A stretch of 64,000 bases of DNA from Hyphomicrobiales bacterium (GTDB taxonomy: Bacteria > Pseudomonadota > Alphaproteobacteria > Rhizobiales > Rhizobiaceae): contig UCLB01000025.1 in assembly GCA_900473205.1 (NCBI GenBank), forward strand, positions 1 through 64,000. The letters run 5' to 3'. Numbering within the stretch: position 1 is the first letter of the stretch; each line of letters begins with the position of its first letter. The position numbers were made by a program, and so were the translations under genes. Positions 44,142-53,541 of the stretch are shown here, one piece after another. The notes below the pieces were generated by a model, which worked only from the letters and a program-made list of their open reading frames with translations, was not told where the DNA came from and did not search any database.

Positions 44142-44846
44142 ATGCGGGTTCTACTCATCGAAGACGACAGCGCGACAGCTCAGAGCATTGAGCTGATGTT
44201 GAAGTCTGAAAGTTTCAACGTCTATACGACCGACCTTGGTGAGGAAGGCGTGGACCTTGGAAAGCTCTACGATTACGACATTATTCTGCTCGACCTCAAT
44301 CTTCCCGACATGTCGGGTTACGAGGTGCTGAGAACGCTTCGCCTCTCCAAGGTCAAGACGCCGATCCTCATTCTCTCCGGCATGGCTGGCATTGAAGACA
44401 AGGTTCGCGGCCTCGGTTTCGGCGCAGACGATTACATGACCAAGCCTTTCCACAAGGATGAGCTTGTCGCCCGTATTCACGCCATTGTTCGTCGCTCCAA
44501 GGGCCATGCCCAGTCGGTTATCTCCACCGGCGAGCTGATCGTGAACCTGGATGCCAAGACCGTTGAAGTCGGCGGCCAGCGCGTTCACCTCACGGGCAAG
44601 GAATACCAGATGCTGGAGCTGCTTTCGCTCCGCAAGGGCACCACGCTTACCAAGGAAATGTTCCTCAACCACCTCTATGGCGGTATGGACGAGCCAGAAC
44701 TGAAGATCATCGACGTCTTCATCTGCAAGCTGCGCAAGAAGCTGGCCAATGCTGCAGGCGGCGCAAACTACATCGAAACGGTCTGGGGCCGTGGCTACGT
44801 TCTGCGCGAGCCGGATGGCGCGACCGAATACCTTGAAACAGCCTGA
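44142..44846 (+). CDS. ctrA: Cell-cycle master response regulator CtrA
   Basis: A 234-aa OmpR-type regulator: receiver [20 protein letters not shown], phospho-acceptor D51 ([16 protein letters not shown]), conserved KPFHKDEL, and a winged helix ending in [14 protein letters not shown] start at ATG 44142 (AAGGGG ahead), although the frame is open 30 codons upstream. It controls cell-cycle, flagellar and division genes and is phosphorylated through ChpT, encoded nearby. Confidence 0.97.
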   Translation: MRVLLIEDDSATAQSIELMLKSESFNVYTTDLGEEGVDLGKLYDYDIILLDLNLPDMSGYEVLRTLRLSKVKTPILILSGMAGIEDKVRGLGFGADDYMTKPFHKDELVARIHAIVRRSKGHAQSVISTGELIVNLDAKTVEVGGQRVHLTGKEYQMLELLSLRKGTTLTKEMFLNHLYGGMDEPELKIIDVFICKLRKKLANAAGGANYIETVWGRGYVLREPDGATEYLETA

Positions 44847-44872
44847 TATCCTCCCAAGCATACCCGCAAACG

Positions 44873-44902
44873 AAAAAACCGCCCTCCTCCGGCGGTTTTT
44901 TT
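44873..44902 (+). terminator. Intrinsic terminator of ctrA
   Basis: The stem ACCGCC / GGCGGT, extended by an A6/T7 tract, with a 7-nt loop, 26 bp after the ctrA stop. Confidence 0.88.
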
Positions 44903-44968
44903 GTGTTTAAACGATAGAATTCAAGCAATCTCAGCCCTCGTCTGGCAAAATCATATTGAGCAAAATCC

Positions 44969-45478
44969 ATGTTTTTCAGAGATGCTATATCGTCAGACGC
45001 CTCAAGCCTTGCGGCCATATCCATGGAAGTCTGGATCGGCACCTATCTGCGCAATGGCGTGAACGCCTTTTTTGCCGACTATGCTCTTTCCGAGTTCACC
45101 GCCGTTAAGTTCGAAGCGATCATCGCCGATGATGACGAGCACATCATCGTTTCGGAAAACGAAGACGGTATTGATGGCTTCATCCGACTATCTTTTGACA
45201 GTGCGGCACCGGTCCCCGGCTGCTCCGCTACAGAAGTCAAAACGCTTTATGTCCAGCCACGACATCACGGCAAGGGAATCGGAAAAGGTCTTTTGAACGA
45301 GGGGCTTGGCCGATGCGCCGAGTTGGGCATCGACTCGGTCTGGCTGACAGTAAATTCGGGAAACACGTCGGCACTTGCGTTTTATTCGGCGCTGGATTTC
45401 GAGACGATTGGCCAGACCCATTTTCGCATCGCAGATCAGGCTTACCTCAACGAGGTGCTACAGCGTCAGATAGCCTGA
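44969..45478 (+). CDS. GNAT-family N-acetyltransferase
   Basis: A 169-aa protein with the GNAT signature: VKTLYVQPRHHGKGIGKGLLNEG (acetyl-CoA loop) and VWLTVNSGNTSALAFYSALDFE. The N-terminus (FRDAISSDASSLAAISMEVWIGTYL) is typical of general GNATs. The substrate is not predictable. The ribosome site is weak. It is followed by the convergent chpT gene. Confidence 0.88.
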   Translation: MFFRDAISSDASSLAAISMEVWIGTYLRNGVNAFFADYALSEFTAVKFEAIIADDDEHIIVSENEDGIDGFIRLSFDSAAPVPGCSATEVKTLYVQPRHHGKGIGKGLLNEGLGRCAELGIDSVWLTVNSGNTSALAFYSALDFETIGQTHFRIADQAYLNEVLQRQIA

Positions 45479-45538
45479 GGCCATGCGGAAACAGGCCGCC
45501 ACACGGGCAGCCCGTTTTCATGTGTTCCGATTTTCGAA

Positions 45539-46189
45539 TCAGGCCGCTTCGACAGTGAATGCCGTAAACACGACGCGGTCTTCATGAACCTTGTATTCGA
45601 TCTTCATGCCCGCTTCTTCTGCCATCAGCAGCGTGTAATAGGGCTGAACGGAATGGGCATCGACGGCTTCTTCTTCGGTGCCTTCGGAAAGGGCAGCGAA
45701 TTTGGCCGGCACGCGCATCATCCGGCCTTTGACAGTAATTTCGAATCGGGCGTCCGTTTCCGGGTTTTCCAGAATGACATCCACATTGCCACCGCGCGGA
45801 ATGGCACCATAAGCAACGAGGAACAGGTTGAGCAGCAGCTTCACGCGGTTCTTCGGCACGATGGCGCGTGGGCCGCTCCAGCTGACTTCGGCTTTCTTCT
45901 CCGCAGCCGCAAAATCCTTGGCCGCCTTTTCCGCTTCGCCCGTATCAATGGAAGCACCGGCAGAACCGGAGGCACCGAAGGCAAGACGGGCAAATTTCAG
46001 GCGAACAGAGGCGTTGAGCGCCGATGTGCGGATAAGATCCAGCGCGTCTTCGTCCGAACCACCTTCATCGAGAAGCTCGAGCCCGTTGTTGATGGCGCCC
46101 ACCGGCGAGATCACATCATGGCACACGCGACTGCACAGAAGCGCCGCCAGATCGGGGCCGGACAGCGTCAGATTGGGTTTGCTCGTCAT
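45539..46189 (-). CDS. chpT: Histidine phosphotransferase ChpT
   Basis: A 216-aa protein with the phospho-accepting H24 in SRVCHDVISPVGAINNGLELL, a dimerising helical hairpin and a degenerate ATPase-like C-terminal domain. ChpT relays phosphate from CckA to CtrA and CpdR. AGGAG precedes the ATG. It lies 0.7 kb from ctrA, so the window holds phosphotransferase, regulator and inhibitor of the relay. Confidence 0.93.
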   Translation of the reverse strand: MTSKPNLTLSGPDLAALLCSRVCHDVISPVGAINNGLELLDEGGSDEDALDLIRTSALNASVRLKFARLAFGASGSAGASIDTGEAEKAAKDFAAAEKKAEVSWSGPRAIVPKNRVKLLLNLFLVAYGAIPRGGNVDVILENPETDARFEITVKGRMMRVPAKFAALSEGTEEEAVDAHSVQPYYTLLMAEEAGMKIEYKVHEDRVVFTAFTVEAA

Positions 46190-46259
46190 AAAATTCTCTC
46201 CTGCGCAAGGCTGCGCGGACGGTGTGGAAGTTATTAAGCCATAATGACACCATATTTGG

Positions 46260-46274
46260 TAAACCGATTGTTAA
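46260..46274. promoter_or_regulatory. CtrA-like box between chpT and eipA
   Basis: On the minus strand TTAA-N7-TTTA (plus strand TAAA-N7-TTAA), the same form as the site at 43812-43826. It lies 71 bp before the chpT start and 70 bp before eipA. EipA is reported to be CtrA-regulated in Brucella, which fits. Confidence 0.45.
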
Positions 46275-46343
46275 TATCATGGTTTCAAAATGCCAAATGT
46301 CTTAACAGGACAAAACGAACGAAACAGACGGACGGAATTGACG

Positions 46344-46934
46344 ATGCGACCTAACGAACTCCGCACCATCGCACGCCTCGGACTGGTAAAGATTTTCGTG
46401 GTACTCGCAAGCCTTTGCGTGTCATCCGCGCAGGCCTCTGCCCAGAGCAGCGATCAATACTCCTTTCAGGAAATCATTGACGCTGGCCACGGCTTTTTCG
46501 GTGAAACCACCGGAGGACTGGCAAAGGTGGTGGAACGCGCCTTCCAGCAATATGGATTGCCCAACGGCTATATTCTCGGCCAGGAAGGTTCTGGCGCTTT
46601 CGTCGCCGGCCTGACCTATGGCGAAGGCCAGCTTTACACCAAGAATGCAGGCCAGCACCCGGTGTTCTGGCAGGGTCCGTCGCTGGGGCTGGATTACGGT
46701 GGCCAGGGCACACGCGCCATGATGCTGGTCTATAATCTTCCGGCAGTCGATGCGCTTTACCGTCGTTACGGTGGTGTCAGCGGTTCTGCCTTCATCGTCG
46801 CCGGCGTCGGCATGACGGTGCTCAAAAACAGCGATGTCACCATTGCCCCGATCAGAACCGGCATCGGCGCACGTCTGGGCATCAATGTCGGCTATCTGAA
46901 GCTAACGCAGCAGCCGACCTGGAATCCTTTCTGA
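46344..46934 (+). CDS. eipA: EipA-family envelope integrity protein (DUF1134)
   Basis: A 196-aa periplasmic protein from ATG 46344 with a signal segment (LVKIFVVLASLCVSSAQASA) and the DUF1134 core (ETTGGLAKVVERAFQQYGLPNGYILGQEG, LDYGGQGTRAMMLVYNL, GGVSGSAFIVAGVG). EipA in Brucella is needed for envelope integrity and virulence. The upstream ATG at 46290 has no ribosome site. A candidate CtrA box precedes it. Confidence 0.88.
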   Translation: MRPNELRTIARLGLVKIFVVLASLCVSSAQASAQSSDQYSFQEIIDAGHGFFGETTGGLAKVVERAFQQYGLPNGYILGQEGSGAFVAGLTYGEGQLYTKNAGQHPVFWQGPSLGLDYGGQGTRAMMLVYNLPAVDALYRRYGGVSGSAFIVAGVGMTVLKNSDVTIAPIRTGIGARLGINVGYLKLTQQPTWNPF

Positions 46935-47100
46935 TTCGCATTCGACACATATTCGCGTAAAATGGCACCGGCTGCATCCATGATGGATAAGGCCTGGCGC
47001 AAGATTGGCGTGGCATAATCCGCGCCAGTTTGAATGAGCCGCACTGCGATGAACCCGATTTAAGTTCACCTTTGCGTTACCTTGAGTGGAGACGACCTGC

Positions 47101-48210
47101 GTGATCGAGTACGCTATTCTTTTCGGCCTGGGTTTTCTCTCCGCCATTCTGCTGGTTTCGCTGATGGCACCGGCCATTCACCGCCGTATCGTGGTCTACA
47201 CGGAAAAGCGCCTGCAGGCGACGATGCCGATCAGCCCGCAGGAAGTGCGTGCCCAGAAAGACATGGCACGCGCGCTCTACGCCGCAGAGAACGCTCGCAC
47301 CCGGCAGGAACTGGATGCCGAGCGCGAAAAGGCGCTGGCGCTGAAATTCAGAAACGACACCGCTGCCAGCGATGCCAGCCGCCTTCTGACGGAAACCCGT
47401 GAGCAGAAAGCGCAACTCGAACAGATGACGCTGGAGGCGAGCGATCTGCGCGCAAAGGCTCGTCGTCACGAAGATGCCGCAGCCCGCCTCAAGGCGACAC
47501 TCAACGACGCCGAAGAAACCGCGCTTGCCCGCACGCAGGAAATCTCCAACCTGACAAAACGTGTCAGCGCCATTTCGCGCGAACTGGATGACCTGAAGAT
47601 TGCGCTCTCCGCACGCGACATCGAGGTGGAGCAGGCCAAGCACAAAACGGCGACATGGCGCAAGGAACGCGAAACGATCACCAAGGAGCTTGACGAAGCA
47701 ACCGCCAAGAACCGCGAAGCCGCCACCCATATGAGCCGCGAAAGCCGCAAGATCGCCCGCCTTGAAGAGCAGCTGGCGCAGGAAGCGGCTCGCAATGCCG
47801 ACAATGAAATGCTGCTGGAACGCCGCGCGCAGGAAGTCACCCGCCTCAAGGAGCGCCTCTCTACGGGTGCAGAGCCCAGCACTGTCGAAGCCGCAGCTGC
47901 CACCGCCGCCCCGCTGATCCAGCTTGGCGCGACGGCTCAGACGCCGGACCAGATTGCCCGCGAAATCGAAGACATTCGCAATCAGGGCACGGCCCTAACC
48001 GAACGATTGCTGAACGGCAGGGGCAATGGAAATGGCGAGGCCATTCGCAAGGAAATCTCCCAAATCGCCGCGCGCATGATTGCTTTGACTGCCGCGCAGG
48101 AAGGCGAGGCTTCCCCCATCCCAGCCATGCTTGCCACTGCATCCGGCGAAAGCGGACGCAAAAACCTCGCCAGCCGCGCCAGCGATGTGATGTCACAGCA
48201 GAAAAACTAA
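47101..48210 (+). CDS. Single-pass membrane coiled-coil protein, unknown function
   Basis: A 369-aa protein starting at GTG 47101 (GGAG nine bases ahead). Residues 4-26 form a membrane helix, and residues about 55-260 are a long charged coiled coil rich in Ala, Glu, Arg and Lys (EAERE, TREQKAQLEQMTLEASDLRA). The C-terminal 100 residues hold a short helical block and a flexible end. I do not recognise a family. The layout resembles cytoplasmic-facing structural or division-associated proteins; that is analogy only. Confidence 0.75.
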   Translation: MIEYAILFGLGFLSAILLVSLMAPAIHRRIVVYTEKRLQATMPISPQEVRAQKDMARALYAAENARTRQELDAEREKALALKFRNDTAASDASRLLTETREQKAQLEQMTLEASDLRAKARRHEDAAARLKATLNDAEETALARTQEISNLTKRVSAISRELDDLKIALSARDIEVEQAKHKTATWRKERETITKELDEATAKNREAATHMSRESRKIARLEEQLAQEAARNADNEMLLERRAQEVTRLKERLSTGAEPSTVEAAAATAAPLIQLGATAQTPDQIAREIEDIRNQGTALTERLLNGRGNGNGEAIRKEISQIAARMIALTAAQEGEASPIPAMLATASGESGRKNLASRASDVMSQQKN

Positions 48211-48415
48211 GCGTTTTTTCTGCTCTCTCAAAAAAATCGCGATAGATCGCATTAAAAATAAAGACCGATAAAATTGTAGCTATCGGTTTAAAGCCCCTGA
48301 AAAGACTGCCCGGTAATGTCGTCATCACTGGCGGCGGATGGAAAATCTGCCGCAAAGACGAAACGCGGAAAAGACCGGCGGGCAAGCTGGCTGACGCAAA
48401 AAACGGGGTAAGATC

Positions 48416-48655
48416 ATGCTGAAGAAACTCTTTGCTGCCGCCATCTGCGGCGCCGTCATCGCCTCCGTCTCCACCCATGCCGATGCAGCAGGCCCCGGCG
48501 GTTTTGCGCGCGGATTTGCAGCCATCGAACGCGACGCCGTCACATCCATCCCGCCGCTTGCCAGCGCAGATAATATCGATGTTTCGCGTCAACAGACGTT
48601 CTCAGCGCTGGACCAATATTTCGGCAGCTTCGACCAGACACAGGCCGCCAAGTAA
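48416..48655 (+). CDS. Small secreted protein, unknown function
   Basis: A 79-aa protein with a signal peptide (MLKKLFAAAICGAVIASVST, cleavage near ADA-AG). The mature part of about 55 residues has no cysteine and ends FSALDQYFGSFDQTQAAK. GGGGTAAG precedes the ATG and an intrinsic terminator follows. No recognised family. Confidence 0.6.
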   Translation: MLKKLFAAAICGAVIASVSTHADAAGPGGFARGFAAIERDAVTSIPPLASADNIDVSRQQTFSALDQYFGSFDQTQAAK

Positions 48656-48705
48656 CGCAGCTCGCGCCAAGCGCCTCACACAGTTTCAAAGTTCATGACT
48701 GACTT

Positions 48706-48743
48706 GCCGCCGTTTCCCCCTCAGGGAACCGGCGGTTTTTTTC
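48706..48743 (+). terminator. Intrinsic terminator of the small secreted gene
   Basis: CCGCCG / CGGCGG stem with an inner CCC/GGG pairing and a trailing T7 run. It overlaps the end of the convergent EamA gene. Confidence 0.75.
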
Positions 48744-49608
48744 TTTCCGCCACGGCAATGCCGCCTAGCGTCAGAAACAAAGCGATGATCTGGTAGGGGT
48801 GAAGGGTTTCGCCAATGATGGCGACCGACAAAAGCGTGCCGAAGACGGGAATGAGGTTGATGAAAAGCCCCGCCCGATTGGGGCCGATGCGCTCTACGCC
48901 CAGAATGAAGAATATCTGCGCGACCAGCGACGGAAAAATCGCCGTATAAAGCGTAATCAGCCAGCCTTTGGTATCTGGCCAGAGCGCTGCGTCCTGAGAC
49001 ATTTCCCAAAACAGCAGAGGCACCGACGAAATCAAAGCCGCCATGGCCGGAATGGCCATCAGCGTGCGCCAGTTGACCTGCGGCTTCCAGCGCAGAATGA
49101 CGGTGTAGATGGCGTAAGACAGAACCGCGAGCAGCATGATTGCATCGCCGATATTCATGTCCAGCTGGATCAACGACATGAGATCGCCGTGGGATGCCAA
49201 AAGGCCCACGCCCGCAATCGTCAGAACAAAACCGATGATCTGCCCGGCAAAGACCCGCGTGCGGAACAGCAGAAAATTCAGGCCGAAAATGACCATGGGA
49301 ATACCGGCCTGAATAACCGCGACATTGATGGCAGAGGTATATTTCAGCGCCGTGTAAAGTGCCGCGTTGAAGCAGGTGTAACCCACCGCCCCCAGCACGA
49401 AGAAGTAGGGCAGCCGCGTCCTCACCACCGGCCAGTCGCGCACCAGCTGCGGCAGGGAAATTGCAGTGATGATGGCCACGGCCAGCGTCCATCTGAGAAA
49501 GGTCAGCACCATGGGGCTGATATGCCCGACGGCCAGTTTTCCGGCCACGGCGTTTCCACCCCAGCAGATCGTGGCGATGATCAAAACGAGATAGGCTCTG
49601 GATGACAC
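48721..49608 (-). CDS. EamA/DMT-family transporter
   Basis: A 295-aa protein with ten predicted helices in two EamA repeats: AYLVLIIATICWGGNAVAGKLA with TFLRWTLA in the first half, and the second half starting near GDAIMLLAVLSYAIYTVILR. These exporters carry amino acids or metabolites; the substrate is unknown. The start is a GTG at 49608 with a weak ribosome site. A longer reverse frame over the same region is a shadow. Confidence 0.9.
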   Translation of the reverse strand: MSSRAYLVLIIATICWGGNAVAGKLAVGHISPMVLTFLRWTLAVAIITAISLPQLVRDWPVVRTRLPYFFVLGAVGYTCFNAALYTALKYTSAINVAVIQAGIPMVIFGLNFLLFRTRVFAGQIIGFVLTIAGVGLLASHGDLMSLIQLDMNIGDAIMLLAVLSYAIYTVILRWKPQVNWRTLMAIPAMAALISSVPLLFWEMSQDAALWPDTKGWLITLYTAIFPSLVAQIFFILGVERIGPNRAGLFINLIPVFGTLLSVAIIGETLHPYQIIALFLTLGGIAVAERKKPPVP

Positions 49609-49827
49609 GGGGATATTCGACTTTCAGATGAACAACCGTCGCTGTTCTGCACCGCCGATTCGCGTTCTGCAAGCGCCGATAGTGGTTAACAAATGGCTTC
49701 CAAACTGAAATGTCTCGGAAAAAGCAAAGTTTCGCCGCATAAACAGGGTCGCTTTCCGCAAAACAACGCAGTATACATTCGCGGGTTTGAGTTAGGCGTT
49801 TTGGCGCCATGAGCAGGAAAGCAAGAA

Positions 49828-51126
49828 ATGACGAATGTCGTGGTGGTCGGCTCGCAGTGGGGCGATGAAGGCAAGGGTAAGATCGTTGACTGGCTGTCGG
49901 AGCGCGCTGATGTCGTCGTGCGCTATCAGGGCGGTCACAATGCAGGTCATACGCTTGTTATTGATGGCGTCAGCTACAAGCTGTCGCTTCTGCCCTCCGG
50001 TGTCGTGCGCCCCGGCAAGCTCGCCGTCATCGGCAATGGCGTCGTGGTCGATCCACATGCGCTGATCGCCGAAATCGGTCGTCTCGAAGCGCAGGGCGTA
50101 AAGGTCACGCCTGAAAACCTGCGCATTGCAGACAATGCCACCCTCATTCTGTCTCTGCACCGCGAACTGGATGGCATGCGCGAAGACGCCGCCTCCAACA
50201 GCGGCACCAAGATCGGCACCACGCGCCGCGGCATCGGCCCGGCCTATGAAGACAAGGTCGGTCGTCGTGCCATCCGCGTCATGGATCTGGAAGACAAGGA
50301 AGCGCTGTCCGCCAAGGTCGACCGCATCCTTACCCACCACAACGCGCTTCGTCGCGGCTTTGGTGCGGCGGAAGTCAGCCACCAGACGATCATGGACGAG
50401 CTGACATCGGTTGCCGAGCGCATTCTGCCTTTCAGCGAAACCGTGTGGCTGCTGCTCGACAAGAAGCGCCGCGCTGGCGAACGCATTTTGTTTGAAGGCG
50501 CTCAGGGTTCGCTGCTCGACATCGACCACGGCACATATCCCTATGTGACATCGTCCAACACCGTAGCTGGACAGGCCTCCGCAGGTTCGGGCATGGGTCC
50601 GGGCTCGCTCGGCTATATCCTCGGCATCACCAAGGCTTACACCACTCGTGTTGGCGAAGGCCCCTTCCCGACGGAACTGAACGACGAAATCGGCCAGTTC
50701 TTAGGTGAAAAGGGTCATGAATTCGGCACCGTTACGGGCCGCAAGCGCCGCTGCGGCTGGTTCGATGCTGCACTTGTTCGCCAGTCGGTCGCAACCAACG
50801 GCATCACCGGCATCGCACTGACCAAGCTCGACGTTCTCGACGGTCTCGAAGAGCTTAAGATTTGCGTCGGTTACAAGCTGGACGGGCAGGAAATCGAACA
50901 TCTTCCTGCAAGCCAGGGTGCACAGGCACGGGTCGAGCCGATCTACATCACGCTCGAAGGCTGGAAAGAATCCACTGTCGGTGCCCGCAAATGGGCGGAT
51001 TTGCCTGCTCAGGCTATCAAATACGTCCGTCAGGTCGAAGAGTTGATCGGCGCGCCGGTGGCACTGCTCTCCACAAGCCCTGAGCGAGATGACACAATAC
51101 TTGTGACTGATCCATTTGAGGATTAA
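49828..51126 (+). CDS. purA: Adenylosuccinate synthetase PurA
   Basis: A 432-aa enzyme converting IMP, aspartate and GTP to adenylosuccinate. The start [32 protein letters not shown], the [19 protein letters not shown]-type segment, and [12 protein letters not shown] are all intact. AGGAAAG precedes the ATG. It is followed 70 bp later by the large acidic membrane protein on the same strand. Confidence 0.97.
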   Translation: MTNVVVVGSQWGDEGKGKIVDWLSERADVVVRYQGGHNAGHTLVIDGVSYKLSLLPSGVVRPGKLAVIGNGVVVDPHALIAEIGRLEAQGVKVTPENLRIADNATLILSLHRELDGMREDAASNSGTKIGTTRRGIGPAYEDKVGRRAIRVMDLEDKEALSAKVDRILTHHNALRRGFGAAEVSHQTIMDELTSVAERILPFSETVWLLLDKKRRAGERILFEGAQGSLLDIDHGTYPYVTSSNTVAGQASAGSGMGPGSLGYILGITKAYTTRVGEGPFPTELNDEIGQFLGEKGHEFGTVTGRKRRCGWFDAALVRQSVATNGITGIALTKLDVLDGLEELKICVGYKLDGQEIEHLPASQGAQARVEPIYITLEGWKESTVGARKWADLPAQAIKYVRQVEELIGAPVALLSTSPERDDTILVTDPFED

Positions 51127-51196
51127 TGTCCTCGACGATCGAGTTTCATAAACCATATCGGGCCAGTACGTCGCTGGCCTCGACGAGAAAGTGCTT

Positions 51197-53455
51197 ATGG
51201 CGGATTTTGTAGCAGTCATTCGCAAGGCCGTGGATGGCTTGGCGAACAATACTCCCGAAAACCGGGCAAAGGTGTACGACAAGGCGCGTAGCGCAGTCGT
51301 GCGCCAGCTCGAAAACATGAAGCCGCGCCCGCCAGAAGAATTGTTGAAGCGGCAAATCCTCAAGCTGGACACGGCCATTGCCGAAGTCGAGGGCGAATAT
51401 TCCGAGGCGCTTCCACCACTGGAAGACGAGCAGGATTATGCCGAACCGGCGGCAGCCCCGGTCGCAGCCGATGTTTCCTCGCCCTATTACGAGGAAGACG
51501 TCGCTGAAGAACAGCGCCAGCATGAGGACGAGCCCGTTGCCGCCGAGCCGGAGCCTGTCGCCCCGGTCGAGGAAGAGCATCAGCCTAACTACGCGGCCTA
51601 TCATCAGCAGCCAGAGACGGCAGCTGAAGAACTTTATGCCGAACCGGAACCGGTAGAGCCGGAATATGCCCGCCACGAGCCTAAGCCTGAGCCTGAGCCT
51701 GAGGCAACTTCCTATTTCACCAGCAAGGAAGAAGAGCCGCGTTACGCTGACGAGCATTACGAGCCCGTTGCCGAAGCAGAGCCAGAGCCGGTTGCTGAAG
51801 AAGACCATGCCCATGCAAACTGGGCAGGTCAGGATACGGTCGCCGAGCCAGCTTGGGCACACCAGCAGGACGAAGAGATTGCCCAGCAGCCAGTCGCTGA
51901 GCCTCATCACGAACCAACACACCGCGCCGACGACAGCGATGTTTTCCACGAAAACACGCCCCTGCCCTATGCAGCCAGCTACGCAGCACCATCCCCCTAT
52001 TATCAGGATGTGAATGCCGAGCCGGAGCAGGCTGAAAAGCGCTCTGACGATGTTCATTTCGGCGATGCCCCGGCATTTTCCGATGCGGATTACGGCCAGC
52101 CGGAGCCGAAGGCCGAGGCGCAGAAGCAGTCGCCTGCTGTTGTCGAAGACTATTCCACCTATTTTCAGGATACGGCGCTCGATCTGCCGCCAAAGACCAG
52201 CCCGGGCCTTCCCCGCGCCGACAATGATCCCTTCGCGCCGCAGCCCGGCCAGAAGGGTGACGCCGAGCGCACGCCGTGGGACGATCTGGAAGAGCTGATC
52301 GGTTATGACGGCGCATCCGGCAACAACTCGGGCAACGCAGGCAAGAGCGATTTCGAATCGGGTCTTGCGGCAGATGGCATTCCTGCTGCGGCCTATCGCA
52401 CCAAGAAGAAGCCGCGTCGCAATTATGCGGCCATCGTTCTATCGCTCTGCGGCGTCGTGCTTCTGGCCGGTGGCGCCTATGCGCTGTGGACCAACCGTGA
52501 AGCCCTGAACGACATGGTGGGCGGCCTCGTGCAATCGGCACAGACCGGCACCACGTCCACGCAGCCGACGGAAACCGCGTCCAACCAACCGAATACACCG
52601 GCGACGAGCACGCCTGCGCAGCCAAGCACCAATGCCCAGCAGCCAGCGACGCAGACGCCTCCGGCAGCAACGGATGATGGTTCGGTCACCGGCACCAAGT
52701 TCACCCAGCGCCTTCTGGCGGATGGGAGCGAAAAGGATGAGGGTGCAGGCCCCGGCGCGAACGGCCAGCCAGTGACCGCTGAAGGCCAGTCTGTCTACCA
52801 GCAGACCGAAGCCGCACCTCCGGCAGGACAGACACCGGCTGCGGGAACGCCTGCCGCCTCGGGTCAGGCAGCAGCCCAACAGCCAGCCGCCGCCGCTTCC
52901 GGCCACCGCATGTTCCTCTACGAAGAGGTGCTGGGCCAGACCGTGCCGACCGCCATCGAAGGCACCGTCTCCTGGTCGCTGCAAAATGAAGCGGATGCCG
53001 AAGGCAAGCCTTCTGCCACCGTTCAGGGTCAGATCACCATCCCCGGACGCGGTCTCAGCGCCTTGATCACCTTCAAGCGCAACACAGACCCATCGCTGCC
53101 AGCCAGCCATCTGGTCGAGATCGTCTTCTCGGTGGGTGCCGGTTTCGAAGGCGGCGCTATCGACAGCGTTCAGCGCATCGCGATGAAAAGCACCGAGCAG
53201 GATCGTGGCAACGCGTTGATCGCGGTTCCGGCCAAGATCACCGACGATTTCCACATGATCGCGCTCAACGACTTCCCGGACGCTCTCAAGACCAATCTGG
53301 AACTGATGCGGACGCGTGACTGGATCGACATCCCCGTCTCTTACCGCAACGGTCGCCGCGCGCTGTTGACCCTGCAAAAGGGTGCGGATGGCAAGGCTGC
53401 ATTCGATACCGCTCTTCGCGAGTGGAGCGCTGCAGCGCCGACGACTGGTCAGTAA
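51197..53455 (+). CDS. Large acidic/Pro-rich single-pass membrane protein
   Basis: A 752-aa protein, ATG 51197 chosen over GTG 51191. Residues 1-75 are helical (ADFVAVIRKAVDGLANN). Residues about 78-390 are low-complexity, dominated by Glu, Pro, Ala, His and Tyr (EPEPVEPEYARHEPKPEPE). A single membrane helix lies at about 409-431, preceded by KKKPRRN, so the acidic part is cytoplasmic. A Thr/Pro/Gln/Ala linker (about 435-570) leads to a 175-residue folded periplasmic domain (HRMFLYEEVLGQTVPTAIEG). No named family recognised. Confidence 0.8.
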   Translation: MADFVAVIRKAVDGLANNTPENRAKVYDKARSAVVRQLENMKPRPPEELLKRQILKLDTAIAEVEGEYSEALPPLEDEQDYAEPAAAPVAADVSSPYYEEDVAEEQRQHEDEPVAAEPEPVAPVEEEHQPNYAAYHQQPETAAEELYAEPEPVEPEYARHEPKPEPEPEATSYFTSKEEEPRYADEHYEPVAEAEPEPVAEEDHAHANWAGQDTVAEPAWAHQQDEEIAQQPVAEPHHEPTHRADDSDVFHENTPLPYAASYAAPSPYYQDVNAEPEQAEKRSDDVHFGDAPAFSDADYGQPEPKAEAQKQSPAVVEDYSTYFQDTALDLPPKTSPGLPRADNDPFAPQPGQKGDAERTPWDDLEELIGYDGASGNNSGNAGKSDFESGLAADGIPAAAYRTKKKPRRNYAAIVLSLCGVVLLAGGAYALWTNREALNDMVGGLVQSAQTGTTSTQPTETASNQPNTPATSTPAQPSTNAQQPATQTPPAATDDGSVTGTKFTQRLLADGSEKDEGAGPGANGQPVTAEGQSVYQQTEAAPPAGQTPAAGTPAASGQAAAQQPAAAASGHRMFLYEEVLGQTVPTAIEGTVSWSLQNEADAEGKPSATVQGQITIPGRGLSALITFKRNTDPSLPASHLVEIVFSVGAGFEGGAIDSVQRIAMKSTEQDRGNALIAVPAKITDDFHMIALNDFPDALKTNLELMRTRDWIDIPVSYRNGRRALLTLQKGADGKAAFDTALREWSAAAPTTGQ

Positions 53456-53475
53456 GGATCGTCATCACTGAAACG

Positions 53476-53511
53476 AAAAAGGCCCCGGATGCAATCATCC
53501 GGGGCCTTTTT
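53476..53511. terminator. Strong bidirectional terminator
   Basis: A 15-bp perfect stem (AAAAAGGCCCCGGAT paired with ATCCGGGGCCTTTTT) and 6-nt loop between the convergent large membrane-protein gene and rpoH. Confidence 0.93.
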
Positions 53512-53541
53512 GTATTTCGTCATACTGTCGGGAGAGATGCC

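Noticed and set aside
48686-49810. Minus-strand frame longer than the EamA transporter gene
   Set aside because: It overlaps the transporter in another frame; the 295-aa frame has ten hydrophobic helices and family motifs, the longer one has none.
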